From: Planctomycetaceae bacterium
GTDB taxonomy: Bacteria; Planctomycetota; Planctomycetia; Planctomycetales; Planctomycetaceae
DNA: 64,000 nucleotides
Direction of reading: 5' to 3'
NCBI GenBank assembly: GCA_019636285.1
Contig: JAHBXV010000024.1
Coordinates: 33,464-97,463 of the forward strand
Shown one piece after another: positions 1 to 6,824 of this stretch; positions within the stretch are counted from its first letter, which is position 1, and each line of letters begins with the position of its first letter. Under the pieces are notes generated by a model, which did not search any database, was not told the origin of the DNA, and worked only from the letters and a program-made list of their open reading frames with translations. Both the position numbers and the translations under genes were made by a program.

Positions 1-762
1 CTGAAGGGAGAGTCCGGTTCGGAAGTTGTCGTAGCGGGCCTGGTACACCTCAGGCTTGCCCTGGCCAATTTCGCTCGAGTCGAATTTGCCGGGCGAACGA
101 AACGCGTTGTGAACGTAATACTTATCCGCATCGAATCCGCGAACCTCCCGGACCGGCGTCTTCACCAGCAAGTCAAGGAGAAATCCGCCCGTGCCGCCAA
201 GGCCAATAACGGCGACGACATCGTCGTGGAAATTCGCAGCCAGATCACCGATTTCCGCGCGACTGGTGAGTGTGTCACGAACCTTGAACGGGGATTTGCT
301 GGGGGCGCGGTCCACGACGCGGAAGGTCAGCGGATTAGCGCCATGCTTTTCCATGGCCGGTCCCGCGATGATGGCGACGTAACTTTCCACTTTGTGAAAA
401 AAATCGGTGAACTTCCCCGATCCCTTGGGCTTGTTGGAGAAGGATCTCTCCACCTTCACGTCGGGGCTGGCATTACTGAGCGGTAGCGTGATCGGGCCGC
501 CACCCAAATTGGGAATTGGCCTTGCGTCGAGACCATGCGGAACGCCGCCAGCAAAGTAAATCTGATGGTCGTCCTGGACGATCCGATCCCGTCCCGCATC
601 GACGAACTTCATCACAATGGCGCCAGTGTGCAAGTTGCCCTGGTCATCCAAATAGGGAATGTCCCGGACGACCAGGTACTCATTCGGATCCAGCGCGAGC
701 GCGTAGCCCTTTTCGACCAAGCGCTGCAGATCCTCGTTATGACTGACCAGTTGCTGAAACAT
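1..762 (-). CDS. ThiF/E1-like adenylyltransferase, C-terminally cut by window edge
   Basis: I translated this reading frame by hand; 254 codons are open to base 1, so the C-terminus is missing. Residues 1-170 form a domain like the N-terminal region seen in bacterial multiubiquitin-associated ThiF proteins (probably the DUF6791 type). Residues about 180-254 start a Rossmann fold: the nucleotide loop GLGGTGG is at about 187-193, followed at about 211-221 by DADKYYVHNAF, which matches the E1/ThiF Asp and Asn-Arg ATP-binding motif. The family adenylates the C-terminus of ubiquitin-like proteins. The ATG at 762 lies inside the upstream multiubiquitin gene, whose stop is at 737, so the two overlap by 26 bp and are probably translationally coupled. 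The catalytic cysteine and any E2 or JAB partner would lie beyond the window. Family assignment is confident; exact role is inferred. Confidence 0.85.
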   Translation of the reverse strand, partial: MFQQLVSHNEDLQRLVEKGYALALDPNEYLVVRDIPYLDDQGNLHTGAIVMKFVDAGRDRIVQDDHQIYFAGGVPHGLDARPIPNLGGGPITLPLSNASPDVKVERSFSNKPKGSGKFTDFFHKVESYVAIIAGPAMEKHGANPLTFRVVDRAPSKSPFKVRDTLTSRAEIGDLAANFHDDVVAVIGLGGTGGFLLDLLVKTPVREVRGFDADKYYVHNAFRSPGKFDSSEIGQGKPEVYQARYDNFRTGLSLQ

Positions 763-1456
763 GAAACACCATGTGGTCCTTGACCTTGATTGAGCCGCCA
801 GGGGACAGAATGCCTTCGGGCTTGTGGTTGGGCCCATTTGCGAAGGTCACCGAGTAGGTGATGTCAGGGTATTGGGGATAGTTGGGATCAAAGAGCGTAA
901 CGACTTCCGCGTACGAGATGGTTGGCTTGAACCATCGATGCGGCGTCCCTTCAACAACAATGGTAATCTCGTGCGGCTTGTTGGGCCGCGTGATGAAGAC
1001 AGGGCCATCGGCGAACTCTATGTGGTCCCGATCCTCAATCGGCTCGTCAAGCGGGGACTCGTAATCACGCAGCAGCGCCAGCGACGCGGAGACGGCGAGC
1101 AAGCCACGCAAGCTTTGCCCGGTTTGGATTGGCTGGATCGTGATCTCCCAGTGGTCGTCAACGAAAAAGGCCAGCTTGGGCGGAGCATCGACCGCAACTT
1201 GTCGGCGGCGCTCGCAATTCGTGCTCGTGCGGAACACATTCCCCTCGGACAGGTCGACCGGCGAATCTGGTTCGAAGCCGACGTCGTTGGGCGAATTGAA
1301 GTCGCGCACGAGAGCCGTGTTCGGGGGGGCACCGGCTTGTTGCAGAATGACGACTGCGGGGAGCTGTCGACGGGGAAGTGGAATCAATTGATCATCCACT
1401 ATCGCCGCCCATTTGGCGTCAGCCCTCGATTTGTTCGGGTCTGGGACACTCGTCAT
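737..1456 (-). CDS. Multiubiquitin-like protein, three beta-grasp domains
   Basis: The 239-residue protein contains three tandem ubiquitin-like units. Residues about 162-236 match the bacterial multiubiquitin domain (HEITIVVEGTPHRW, SYAEVV, KPEG, KVKDHMVFHVSATGQS). Residues about 17-77 and 94-157 are related to each other: ALVRDFNSP versus ALLRDYESP, and EGNVFRT versus DGPVFIT near their ends, indicating internal duplication. Such proteins are the modifier substrate in bacterial E1/E2/JAB operons. It starts with ATG at 1456 and overlaps the E1-like gene downstream. The C-terminus is Ala-Thr-Gly-Gln-Ser, not Gly-Gly, so either processing exposes a glycine or conjugation differs from eukaryotic ubiquitin. 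The gene is divergent from the XRE/ImmA pair across an 80 bp gap that probably holds both promoters. Confidence 0.9.
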   Translation of the reverse strand: MTSVPDPNKSRADAKWAAIVDDQLIPLPRRQLPAVVILQQAGAPPNTALVRDFNSPNDVGFEPDSPVDLSEGNVFRTSTNCERRRQVAVDAPPKLAFFVDDHWEITIQPIQTGQSLRGLLAVSASLALLRDYESPLDEPIEDRDHIEFADGPVFITRPNKPHEITIVVEGTPHRWFKPTISYAEVVTLFDPNYPQYPDITYSVTFANGPNHKPEGILSPGGSIKVKDHMVFHVSATGQS

Positions 1457-1598
1457 GACTGTCTCCTAGGAACTGGACGACGGGACGGCCAAAGCCTATA
1501 TTCAGATAAATCGCCGCCTCGAACAGAAATTCACTGAAGTGAATAATATTCGACAAAGCGAACAAAGCAAGCCCCGTGCTGCATTGAAGGAAAAAATT

Positions 1599-2033
1599 GT
1601 GTTGGCAGACAAGTACGACCGGGCTGAGGTCGGCCGTCGAATCAAGCAGCTTCGTCAGGCGCAATCACTGACGGTACAGGTGCTTGCGCATCGATCCGGG
1701 GTCAGCGCTGGGTACGTGTCTGAGGTCGAACGCGGGCTTTCCGCGGTCTCGGTAGACAAGCTGATGAAGATCGCTGTCGGGCTGCAGGTTAGCTTGGAGA
1801 GCCTACTCGGTGAGGATCCACCAGCCCAAAAAGGGATGGCGGTCGTGCAGATCCCTGCGGCGCTGTCGAAGGCCGCAGAACAACTGAACCTTTCCCATCG
1901 AGCAACTCTCACCCTTCTTCAAGGTCAGCGGTCACTGACAGCCCGGCGGTCCAAGGCGGACGATGGCGAATGGGGAGTGGACGAGTGGCTCAAGTTCTAC
2001 GAGCAGGTGAAGGACTATTTGCCCGAGTGCTAG
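1599..2033 (+). CDS. XRE-family helix-turn-helix regulator
   Basis: An HTH_XRE/Cro-CI domain occupies the N-terminal part (VGRRIKQLRQAQSLTVQVLA, SGVSAGYVSEVERG, LMKIAVGLQVSLESLL), followed by a helical tail of about 80 residues ending in LKFYEQVKDYLPEC. I chose the GTG at 1599 because GAAGGA lies 7 bases upstream; an in-frame GTG at 1539 would add 20 residues but has no clear ribosome site. The gene is 12 bp upstream of an ImmA/IrrE-type peptidase and divergent from the multiubiquitin operon. In the known ImmR/ImmA and DdrO/IrrE pairs the peptidase cleaves the repressor, so this protein is a candidate repressor of the divergent ubiquitin-like operon. Domain call is confident; target is inferred. 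Confidence 0.85.
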   Translation: MLADKYDRAEVGRRIKQLRQAQSLTVQVLAHRSGVSAGYVSEVERGLSAVSVDKLMKIAVGLQVSLESLLGEDPPAQKGMAVVQIPAALSKAAEQLNLSHRATLTLLQGQRSLTARRSKADDGEWGVDEWLKFYEQVKDYLPEC

Positions 2034-2045
2034 GAGTTTCGCACA

Positions 2046-3059
2046 ATGGGAAAGCGACAGCCCACGACGCAGGAGTTGATGCGATTGGATGCAATCGCCA
2101 AGCACCTGAAGATCAAGAGTCGGTATCCTGCGGACAGTTTCACCGCCGCTGTCATCGACACTTGCCTCGACCGGATCGCTCCGGTGGTGGAGAAATTGCT
2201 GCCCTGCAGCGGAGAGCAGATCGCACTGGGCCTGGGAGAGCATCTCCACTTGACGTTCGAAGAAGTCCGCGGTCCAGCGGATGTCACCGACTTGCTAAAG
2301 CGCTACCTCCAGGGCAAGAAGGAAATTGGTTTTGCTCAGGTGCCCGAGCAACTCACGCAGCCGGGTGTAGACGCGTTGCTGTTTGAGCGGATGCACGCCC
2401 AGGAACAGGATCCGGACCGTTGGGTCGCTGTCTTGAACCTGCAGGATTCGGACGCCAAAGGCTACTGGAACCGATTCCACGAGCTGTCGCATCGGATCGC
2501 CGAACCACCACAGGGGATTCTGCCCTTTAAGCGTCATCAGATCGAGGCCAGTAACCCCGTCGAAACCTTGATGGACGCGATCGCCGCAGAGTTCGGGTTC
2601 TACGAGCCGGCCTTCCGGCCGCTGGTGGAACAGCGTGCCCAACGTAGCCGGCTGACCTTTAGCGTGGTTGAATACTTGCGTCGACAGTTTGCGCCGACGG
2701 CCAGCCTGCTCTCAACCATGAAGGCGGTCGTCAAGTTTTGGCCGCAGCCAGCCGCCGTGCTGGTCTCTGAGTTTCGAGGGCGGGTCGGCGCACCGCACCT
2801 GGACCAAGCGCTCCGCGTGACGCCGCAGGGTCACAACGGGGCTGCCAGCAACAGCGGTCTGAAATTCATCTTCAACATGCGTGTGCCACAGGGCAGTCCG
2901 ATCGACCTCGCGTTTCAGACCGGCGTCGAGCAAAATGAGCTCGAGCGGTTGGGCAATTGGACGACATCCCAGGGTAAACGGCTGGCGTCGCTCAACGTAC
3001 ACACGTCAGCGCGGCGGATTGGAAAGCGTGTCTATTCCCTAATCAGCGCGGGGAGCTGA
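2046..3059 (+). CDS. ImmA/IrrE-family metallo-endopeptidase
   Basis: This 337-residue protein has the zinc-peptidase motif HELSH at residues about 145-149, in the context YWNRFHELSHRIAEPP typical of ImmA/IrrE (COG2856) proteins. A Glu-containing helix follows at VETLMDAIAAEFGFY, the likely position of the third zinc ligand. The N-terminal 100 residues and the C-terminal 150 residues are not recognised; the latter may be a sensor region. It starts at ATG 2046 with TAGGAG nine bases upstream and follows the XRE gene by 12 bp, forming a classical repressor-protease pair. Such pairs control integrative elements and stress or defence genes. It could alternatively be a toxin-antitoxin type module, since XRE/ImmA-like pairs are sometimes described that way. 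Confidence 0.85.
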   Translation: MGKRQPTTQELMRLDAIAKHLKIKSRYPADSFTAAVIDTCLDRIAPVVEKLLPCSGEQIALGLGEHLHLTFEEVRGPADVTDLLKRYLQGKKEIGFAQVPEQLTQPGVDALLFERMHAQEQDPDRWVAVLNLQDSDAKGYWNRFHELSHRIAEPPQGILPFKRHQIEASNPVETLMDAIAAEFGFYEPAFRPLVEQRAQRSRLTFSVVEYLRRQFAPTASLLSTMKAVVKFWPQPAAVLVSEFRGRVGAPHLDQALRVTPQGHNGAASNSGLKFIFNMRVPQGSPIDLAFQTGVEQNELERLGNWTTSQGKRLASLNVHTSARRIGKRVYSLISAGS

Positions 3060-3276
3060 ATCGGTGGACGTCCACCCTCGCAAGCGAGTCCAAGTCATGC
3101 GGCGAACACCAGCCTCTTCGTGGAGAGGAGAACCAGTTATGCAGTCAAATTGTCATTGCTGACATCAATTCTCAGTTTCCAGAATATTGTCCAGAATTCC
3201 TGCAAAAAGACGGAAAATCTGGATTATGCGGAAGCCGCAACCCGCTAGAATACTGGTGATTAGGTCTTGCTCGACT

Positions 3277-3323
3277 CGTTCGGGACGTAGAGGTCGCAGG
3301 TTCAAATCCTGTCATCCCGACTA
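3277..3323 (+). tRNA. tRNA-Pro(CGG) 3'-half fragment, probable att site
   Basis: The sequence starts inside the anticodon stem, reads through a seven-base loop TTCGGGA (anticodon CGG), a variable loop, a T-arm GCAGG-TTCAAAT-CCTGT and an acceptor 3' strand CATCCCG with discriminator A. These are tRNA-Pro features. The matching 5' half is absent: no CGGGATG acceptor strand or D-arm is found upstream, and the 5' side of the anticodon stem (ACTCG) does not pair with CGTAG beyond its inner CG. It is therefore not a functional tRNA. A 3' tRNA piece starting at the anticodon loop is the usual duplicated core left by tyrosine-recombinase integration. In this orientation the element would lie to the left, with an intact tRNA-Pro beyond the window. 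Confidence 0.7.
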
Positions 3324-3335
3324 TTTTTCGAAGTG

Positions 3336-3371
3336 AGCCCTTCGGCGAGGACGTCGAAGGGCTTTCTCGTT
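3336..3371 (+). terminator. Rho-independent terminator after tRNA scar
   Basis: A 9-bp perfect stem AGCCCTTCG / CGAAGGGCT encloses a 10-base loop and is followed by TTCTCGTTT. It sits 13 bases after the tRNA-Pro fragment, where the original tRNA transcript would have ended. Confidence 0.7.
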
Positions 3372-3528
3372 TCAGAGCAAAGAGTTGCGCCGCCAAGGGT
3401 GCAGTTCAAACAGACGATTTCGAGGACAACCTTAACTTCACCTCCTGATCCCCGGGTTCAGTGGTTTCAGCAGAGCAGGTGTCGGGGGTTGCGGCTGTCA
3501 GAAACCTGCGGAACACCGGGCAAACACA

Positions 3529-4224
3529 TCACGGCACTGAGGTTGTCCTAGAATCCCTAAGTCCTGCCAGCGCCTTCTTGAGCGGGCACTTCTCGCCGAC
3601 TGGCTCTCCCCGCCGATACCGTTCCAGCAATTCCTTCGATCGCCGGGCCAGCATCCGGCGAACTTCATGTCGTTTGCCCTTCACCCTTGGAATCGCCATT
3701 GAATCGTAGTCTGTCGTCTGGTGTCGCATCCAAGCGATGACGGCGGCTTCGGCCCGCTGTTCGACAGGGATCCGTCGAGTTCGAGCGACGGTTCCACTTC
3801 CGACCGGCGTGGCATGATCCGTCACCGCGCGAGCCAGCCGGTCGGCGAGTTCGGCGTGCGAAGCATGGAATGCCAGAAACGCCACGACTGACCCGTGAAA
3901 GTCTTCAACGTATTCGGCCTGGACCCTCTCTCGGCGCCGCGCATCCGCTTGCTTCTTCTTGGCGAAACCGTCAGTGGACCGCTCGGCCGCGAGATCAGCA
4001 CGAATCCGCTCCACGGTCGCCGCCGATGTCCAGATGCCCCGTGAGAAAACCTTTCTGCCCTTCTTTTCGGCAACGGCGAAGTGATTGCCCGCCGCCTTGA
4101 TGCGTCGCGTGAGGGCTGCGTCGCCTGGTAGGACCAATACCCAACCGTCCGGCACCGTGACGACCTCGCCATCAGCGGCACGAACGGTGTTCGGGTCGGG
4201 TCCGGGAGAAAAAGTCGTGGTCAC
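3529..4224 (-). CDS. DUF2293 domain protein
   Basis: The C-terminal part (residues about 145-205) matches DUF2293: ARTRRIPVEQRAEAAVIAWM, then HQTTDYDSM, then RVKGKRHEVRRMLARRS. The N-terminal 60 residues (VPDGWVLVLPGDAALTRRIKA, FAVAEKKGRKVFSRGIW) match the region usually found before it in bacterial members. It is rich in Arg and Lys with a predicted helical centre, and has no signal peptide, so it is cytoplasmic. The start is GTG at 4224, overlapping the stop of the upstream gene by 4 bp (GTGA). It is the last of three overlapping genes, which are surely co-transcribed. The biochemical function of DUF2293 is unknown. Confidence 0.8.
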   Translation of the reverse strand: MTTTFSPGPDPNTVRAADGEVVTVPDGWVLVLPGDAALTRRIKAAGNHFAVAEKKGRKVFSRGIWTSAATVERIRADLAAERSTDGFAKKKQADARRRERVQAEYVEDFHGSVVAFLAFHASHAELADRLARAVTDHATPVGSGTVARTRRIPVEQRAEAAVIAWMRHQTTDYDSMAIPRVKGKRHEVRRMLARRSKELLERYRRGEPVGEKCPLKKALAGLRDSRTTSVP

Positions 4225-4895
4225 TCGCTACCATCCTGCTCGAAATACTCGGCCAGTCCGTGTTCCAACGCTGTCATCGCTTCGGCCAACGTCTCAGCTT
4301 TGTCATCCTCGAAAACAACGCCGCCATAATCGATGGCACGAACGGTGAAGCCGAAACCCTCCTGCTCGCCGATCTCGATGTGGCCCCAACCCTGGACCCA
4401 CTTGGCGACGGCGGGGAACAACTTCTCGACACCCGCCTGCTTCTCACTCGGCTTAACCATTGCCGCCCGTCGAGCTGCCCGCAATTGCTCCAGATGTCGC
4501 TTGAATGCGACCTTTGCTTTCGAGAGTTCTTGCCGGATTGACACCTGAATGCCGAGTTCTACCAACGGTGGAAGAAGTTCGTGCCATTGTCGATGCCCAC
4601 GGACATGCAGCCGGCTTGGCCGACGTGCCTTACCAACCAGCGGTCGCAGCATTGCAGCGGCAAGCAAAGCTGAGAGATCAATGGCTTTGGGCCTGCCGTC
4701 AACCTGCGACTGTGCCAGGACCAAACCATTCTTGCTGACGACAAGACCGAGGTACTGGGTGCCTGATTGCATCATCGGCTTGGGCAAAGCACGGAAGTCA
4801 GTCTCCCACGTCTGGTCATCTTGACCAAGCGATTTGACGCCAGCGACGAAGACGACGGCGGTGTTTGTTTTCTTACTTCTCTTCGCCACGCTCAT
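4221..4895 (-). CDS. Conserved hypothetical protein, middle gene of overlapping trio
   Basis: The 224-residue protein starts at ATG 4895, overlapping the previous stop by 4 bp (ATGA). No domain is recognised with certainty. The part around residues 50-130 (YLGLVVSKNGLVLAQSQVDGRPK, then LVGKARRPSRLHVRGHRQWHELLPPLVELGIQV) resembles uncharacterised planctomycete proteins that combine a usage-type strand region with the RPxxLxVR motif. There is a Lys/Arg-rich linker near 125-150 and an acidic C-terminus (ETLAEAMTALEHGLAEYFEQDGSE). No signal peptide or membrane segment is seen. The 4 bp overlaps on both sides argue for a common function with the DUF2293 and 122-residue neighbours. Confidence 0.7.
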   Translation of the reverse strand: MSVAKRSKKTNTAVVFVAGVKSLGQDDQTWETDFRALPKPMMQSGTQYLGLVVSKNGLVLAQSQVDGRPKAIDLSALLAAAMLRPLVGKARRPSRLHVRGHRQWHELLPPLVELGIQVSIRQELSKAKVAFKRHLEQLRAARRAAMVKPSEKQAGVEKLFPAVAKWVQGWGHIEIGEQEGFGFTVRAIDYGGVVFEDDKAETLAEAMTALEHGLAEYFEQDGSE

Positions 4896-5260
4896 TTCCT
4901 CGTGGACTTCCGCGCACCCGTCTTCCTCGCCACGAACTCTGAGTCGTCGCCCTGGTGAAAGAAGATCTTCCCGTGGAGTTCACCATCCCTCACGATGGCC
5001 CAGCCTCGGCCCTGCGCCGGGTCCATCTCGTCGTTGCCGTCCCAGGTCCACTCGACCGCCGGCTCACCGGCCCTGGTGGTCGTGCGGCAGTCCATCTGGC
5101 CGTGGACATAGCCGAAGTGGAACTCGCCTTGGTCCCTGTTCCCGAATTCGAAGTAGCCTTCTTGCTCCTCGTCAATGAAGTCCTGATCCCAGGCGCTCAT
5201 CGAGACGATCCGCCAGCGGCCTATGAAGGATGAAGACGGCTTGGGTTTAGATTTGCTCAT
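4892..5260 (-). CDS. Small conserved hypothetical protein (WRIVSMSAWDQDF family)
   Basis: The 122-residue protein begins with a basic, Ser/Pro-rich stretch, then FIGRWRIVSMSAWDQDFIDEE, GYFEF, GEFHFGYVHGQMDCR, a central VEWTWDGNDEMDPAQGRGWA, and a C-terminal strand-rich GELHGKIFFHQGDDSEFVA. This pattern of short beta strands is found in a widespread but uncharacterised bacterial family. The C-terminus is strongly basic. It is the first gene of the overlapping trio and starts at ATG 5260. Function unknown. Confidence 0.75.
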   Translation of the reverse strand: MSKSKPKPSSSFIGRWRIVSMSAWDQDFIDEEQEGYFEFGNRDQGEFHFGYVHGQMDCRTTTRAGEPAVEWTWDGNDEMDPAQGRGWAIVRDGELHGKIFFHQGDDSEFVARKTGARKSTRK

Positions 5261-5427
5261 CGTTCTACCACGAATGGGTTACGTCTGCGGAAGCCACAAC
5301 TCGCCATTTGGAGTGGCGATCTTAACTCCAGGCACGAGTTCAACCTCTGCCGGCATCTCTCGCCATTCGAGCTGATTGTCGAAATCGTTTCGCAACCATC
5401 GCCGCCTATCCTAACAGTCTTGAAGCC

Positions 5428-6276
5428 TTATCGGATGCGCAGGCCATTGCCTTGCCAGAGCGTCTTCAGTTTCGATTCGGACCAGAATTCAGGCCCGATG
5501 GCCGGATCGGCGACCACGAATTCGCCACCTGGGGTACGGCTGAGGACGACGACCGAATGTCCCATGCCCGGAATCCAACCCCATTCCTGAGCAAAACGCG
5601 GATCGTCGACTCCGAAGGGAAGCCTGACGGCGGCGAGCACGGGCCAATCGTCCTCCTGGAGCAGCCGTGCGAGGCTGCGATCGGTGATTTCGACCTGGCG
5701 ATTGTTCCGCGATGCAACGAGTTTCAAGCCGCGATAAAGGCCAAGGGTAGGCGTGCCGTCATGATCCGTCAGGCAGAGTGGGATCATGTCGCGTTCGCTG
5801 ACAGGGAGCCCCTCCGCAGTGAGGAGGGTCGCGGCAGCGGCCGGGCTGCATGTCGCCCAGGAGGTCTGCAAAGCCACCGGTCCCGACCACTGATCCTGAC
5901 CCTCGGGCGGCGGCCGTAATGCGATCGAAAGCATTGGCCACAGGATGGCGACGAGTGCCGCGCCCGACAGGATCAGCGTCAGGCTGATCCGCCGCCACCA
6001 TGGAGTGCCCGGCATGCGCCAGGCCCAGCCGGCGCCCAATCCGGCAAAGACAGCCGCCAGGTTGCTGTAGATGATGGCTGCTGAAAGGGGAACAATCCGC
6101 GCCCAGAAGAGCTGGCCGGCTAAGTACAGCAGGAAAAAGAACGTGGCCACGAGCGACAGTGCCAAGAGCAGCATCACTCGCTGCCCCTTGTCCGTCGAAA
6201 GGAATCGTGCCGAGACCACCCCCGCGCCGACGGCCACGAAAATCATGACGCCGACGGCGACCCAGATATCCTGCAT
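5428..6276 (-). CDS. Membrane protein with C39-like cysteine peptidase domain
   Basis: I start the protein at ATG 6276 (MQDIWVAVGV) because the upstream extension looks non-coding; this gives 282 residues. Four hydrophobic segments occupy about 4-22, 33-57, 63-86 and 97-120. The C-terminal half resembles peptidase C39: LQTSWATCSPAAAATLL gives a catalytic Gln137/Cys143, GMGHSVVVL gives His240 and VADPAIG gives Asp257. All three catalytic positions are present. C39 domains usually cleave double-glycine leader peptides inside ABC exporters; here there is no ABC domain, and no exporter is adjacent. The substrate is unknown. A related C39-like membrane layout is common in planctomycetes. Confidence 0.8.
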   Translation of the reverse strand: MQDIWVAVGVMIFVAVGAGVVSARFLSTDKGQRVMLLLALSLVATFFFLLYLAGQLFWARIVPLSAAIIYSNLAAVFAGLGAGWAWRMPGTPWWRRISLTLILSGAALVAILWPMLSIALRPPPEGQDQWSGPVALQTSWATCSPAAAATLLTAEGLPVSERDMIPLCLTDHDGTPTLGLYRGLKLVASRNNRQVEITDRSLARLLQEDDWPVLAAVRLPFGVDDPRFAQEWGWIPGMGHSVVVLSRTPGGEFVVADPAIGPEFWSESKLKTLWQGNGLRIR

Positions 6277-6824
6277 GGCAGTGTTGCTCGACAGACAATG
6301 ATGACGATTCGACGCGACCGGCAATCCGCGACGCAGCGCTATTGTGCCGAATTGGTTTCGCCGAACAAGCATCGCTGCGGCTTGGCTTCAGCGGCGTGAG
6401 TTCGCGCAGTCTGAATAGCAGCCCCACCGACCCCGATGCCGTCCAGGGAAGTGAACCATGCGTCCTTTCCTCTCGATTCACCAAAGCCCCTTCTGGTCAA
6501 GAGGTCGAGGGGCTTTCTTCATTTTGCGGTGCGAGTTACCGTGTCGAACGAGTTCGTCCTGCCGCCGCGCTGCCGCGGACGACGGTCGCGGCGCTGGCGC
6601 GAGTGTCTGTCGATCGCGTTGCTGAACGATGAACTTCGAGTTGGGAATTGACGGGCGAAAATGAACGCCGTCGAAATGAAACAAGCCAGCTCAGAACTGG
6701 CGGAGGCCCCGTTTGATCCAGTGGAACGGTCGAGTTGTGCCAATCAGTTTCAGTCTATGAACGGCAGTGCTGTTCGGCCGAACGGCAGAGATGAACTCCG
6801 CCGCTCGGGAAATGAGGATCGCTC
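6277..6824. other. Non-coding interval upstream of rhuM-like gene
   Basis: No reading frame here has protein-like composition. The only structure I see is the terminator-like hairpin at 6483-6525 on the plus strand, although no plus-strand gene precedes it. The interval also holds the promoter regions of the flanking divergent genes. Confidence 0.5.
6483..6525 (+). terminator. Orphan terminator-like hairpin
   Basis: A perfect 9-bp stem AAAGCCCCT / AGGGGCTTT with a 16-base loop is followed by CTTCATTTT. It is oriented as a terminator for plus-strand transcription, but the only gene immediately upstream (5428-6276) is on the minus strand. It may end a small RNA or be a relic of a lost gene. 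Confidence 0.5.

Larger units (their letters stand above)
3060..3528. other. Non-coding interval with tRNA scar and terminator
   Basis: No credible gene lies between the peptidase and the convergent DUF2293 gene. The first 200 bases carry no recognisable feature. A tRNA-Pro 3' fragment lies at 3277-3323 and a terminator hairpin at 3336-3371; both are listed separately. The rest (3372-3528) shows nothing I can identify. Confidence 0.6.

Noticed and set aside
109..486. Plus-strand 125-codon frame near the left edge
   Set aside because: It lies opposite the E1-like gene, whose motifs are unmistakable; the plus-strand product has no protein-like features.
824..1537. Plus-strand 237-codon frame
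   Set aside because: It is the complement of the multiubiquitin gene, which has clear domain similarity.
3172..3396. Minus-strand 74-codon frame with GMTGFEPATSTSRT
   Set aside because: This peptide is the antisense translation of the tRNA T-arm and anticodon arm; it is a well-known type of spurious protein from tRNA sequence.
6440..6482. Possible second tRNA 3' fragment before the hairpin at 6483
   Set aside because: There is no GTTCRAATC T-loop and no anticodon arm, so the resemblance is limited to a few bases.
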